Origin: Pseudomonas sp.
GTDB taxonomy: Bacteria > Pseudomonadota > Gammaproteobacteria > Pseudomonadales > Pseudomonadaceae
Assembly (NCBI GenBank): GCA_003525045.1
Contig: DQGF01000500.1
Span: forward strand, 3,411-18,086
Reading direction: 5' to 3'
Length of the DNA: 14,676 bases
Part shown: positions 14,021 to 14,676 of the stretch, in pieces
How positions within the stretch are numbered: position 1 is the first letter of the stretch
How the letters are laid out: every line of letters begins with the position of its first letter
Translations under genes and position numbers: made by a program
Notes under the pieces: generated by a model
The model's database searches: none
What the model saw: only the letters and a program-made list of their open reading frames with translations
Told to the model about the DNA's origin: nothing

Positions 14021-14167
14021 GTGCGTGTTCCTGATTCTGGTGTATAGAAAATTTGACGGAGCATAAGCCGGACCTTTCGGAACGGGCAACACTGGTCAGT
14101 TGTTGCTGTCTGGATCGGGGCTTTTGCGTCAGAATCCCGCTCTATTCCGTATTGGGTCACCGCATCG

Positions 14168-14521
14168 ATGAGCTGCAACAGTCAGAAAATTCGCACGCTA
14201 CGCCAGCAGATTCCCTCGTTCGAGTGCGTGCCCGGCTGCCATGACTGCTGTGGGCCGGTGACGACCTCGCCGGAAGAAATGTCTCGCCTGCCGCGCAAGA
14301 CCCGCGCCGAGCAGGACGCGGCGATGGATGAGCTCAACTGCGTACACCTGGGGCCCAACGGCTGCACCGTGTATGACGAGCGACCGCTGATCTGTCGGCT
14401 GTTTGGTACGACCAAGACCTTGCCATGCCCCAATGGGCGAGGGCCGGTGGAGTTGATTCATCCGCGGGTCGAGAAGCAGATTCATGAGTACATGGCCAGC
14501 ACCCGGCAGGTGTTGGTCTAA
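14168..14521 (+). CDS. YkgJ-family cysteine-cluster protein
   Basis: A 117-residue protein with nine cysteines. The family cluster is seen as C20-x3-C24-x2-C27-C28 (FECVPGCHDCCG), followed by C58, C66, C76 in the pattern NC-x7-C-x(9)-C with the typical GCTVYDERPLICRLFG, and C87. Such proteins (UPF0153/CxxCxxCC group) are thought to bind zinc or an iron-sulfur cluster; no activity is established for this one. No signal peptide is present. The Shine-Dalgarno sequence is poor, but the N-terminus is the expected one for pseudomonad homologues as I recall them. Divergent from the FAD oxidoreductase gene across 147 bp and followed by a decayed REP pair. Confidence 0.87.
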   Translation: MSCNSQKIRTLRQQIPSFECVPGCHDCCGPVTTSPEEMSRLPRKTRAEQDAAMDELNCVHLGPNGCTVYDERPLICRLFGTTKTLPCPNGRGPVELIHPRVEKQIHEYMASTRQVLV

Positions 14522-14553
14522 AGGTGTTGATTCAGGTGCACCGAGTCGCGGCC

Positions 14554-14630
14554 TTCGCGAGCAAGCCCGCTCCCACATTTGATCTCTGTCGTACACAAAT
14601 CCATGCCCACTGAAGATCAAATGTGGGAGC
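14554..14630. repeat. Decayed REP pair, type B arrangement
   Basis: The first arm (14554-14577) is an intact 24-base REP. The spacer (14578-14621) aligns well with that of 12611-12655, sharing ACACAAA and CACTGAAGATC. The second arm keeps only TGTGGGAGC (14622-14630) and then diverges, so the pair has lost most of one copy. Confidence 0.8.
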
Positions 14631-14644
14631 AACTGTCTTGATGA

Positions 14645-14664
14645 CCTTTTTTTGAAGGCTTTTT
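14645..14664 (+). terminator. Weak terminator candidate after the YkgJ-type gene
   Basis: CCTT (14645-14648) can pair with AAGG (14655-14658), followed by C and five T. The stem is only four base pairs, so this is a weak candidate. It lies about 125 bases after the YkgJ-type stop codon. Confidence 0.25.
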
Positions 14665-14676
14665 GATAGACAGCAG

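Noticed and set aside
14021..14092. N-terminal extension of the FAD oxidoreductase
   Set aside because: The added residues do not look like the family, and AGGA lies properly before the ATG at 14020.
1..14676. Defence system, prophage, integron, CRISPR or toxin-antitoxin content
   Set aside because: Every gene of reasonable length fits a core metabolic, ribosomal, transport or regulatory family, there are no integrases or transposases, and the only repeats are REP elements.

Overview
This window is a stretch of core chromosome from a fluorescent-type Pseudomonas (P. fluorescens/putida branch is the best guess). The evidence is the high GC content, the gene order coaBC-dut / radC / dppA-like / rpmB-rpmG / aldehyde dehydrogenase, which I recall as matching the PA5309-PA5321 neighbourhood of P. 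aeruginosa, and copies of the GTGGGAGCGGGCTTGCTC REP element typical of that group. I could not run any search, so family names rest on motifs and recall.

Layout. 1-33 is a REP of a second class. 52-1721 (minus) is the coaBC-dut pair: coenzyme A synthesis and dUTP removal. 1857-2531 (plus) is radC, divergent from coaBC. 2551-2643 is an inverted REP pair. 2661-4247 (minus) is an orphan peptide-binding protein of the DppA type. 4248-4694 is the longest gene-free stretch and holds the rpmB promoter and a structured leader. 4695-5095 is the rpmB-rpmG ribosomal protein operon, closed by a strong terminator that should work in both directions. 5248-5460 (minus) is a small I78-like protease inhibitor gene. 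5653-6015 (minus) is a DUF861 cupin gene, divergent from a 497-residue aldehyde dehydrogenase of the PauC/KauB type (6253-7746). A second REP pair separates this from a YcaD-like MFS transporter (7937-9082), whose stop codon overlaps that of a convergent lipoprotein of the ClsC/phospholipase D family (9079-10644). That gene lies 60 bp behind a MocR-type regulator (10705-12138, minus). The MocR gene is divergent from a DUF1127 gene (12318-12563), and three ATCTGTAW boxes lie between them. A third REP pair follows, then a PuuB/PauB-type FAD amine oxidase (12707-14020, minus), a divergent YkgJ-type cysteine-cluster protein (14168-14521) and a decayed fourth REP pair.

Functional links. The FAD oxidase (glutamylated or free polyamine to aldehyde) and the aldehyde dehydrogenase (aldehyde to acid) are two consecutive steps of polyamine catabolism, and the cupin and MocR genes nearby may belong to the same nitrogen-use theme; that last point is inference. 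The other genes are housekeeping.

I found no mobile element, phage, CRISPR array, toxin-antitoxin pair or defence system, and nothing I would call a new system. The points most worth testing are the MocR operator boxes, the mutually exclusive hairpins in the rpmB leader, and the two structural types of REP pair.
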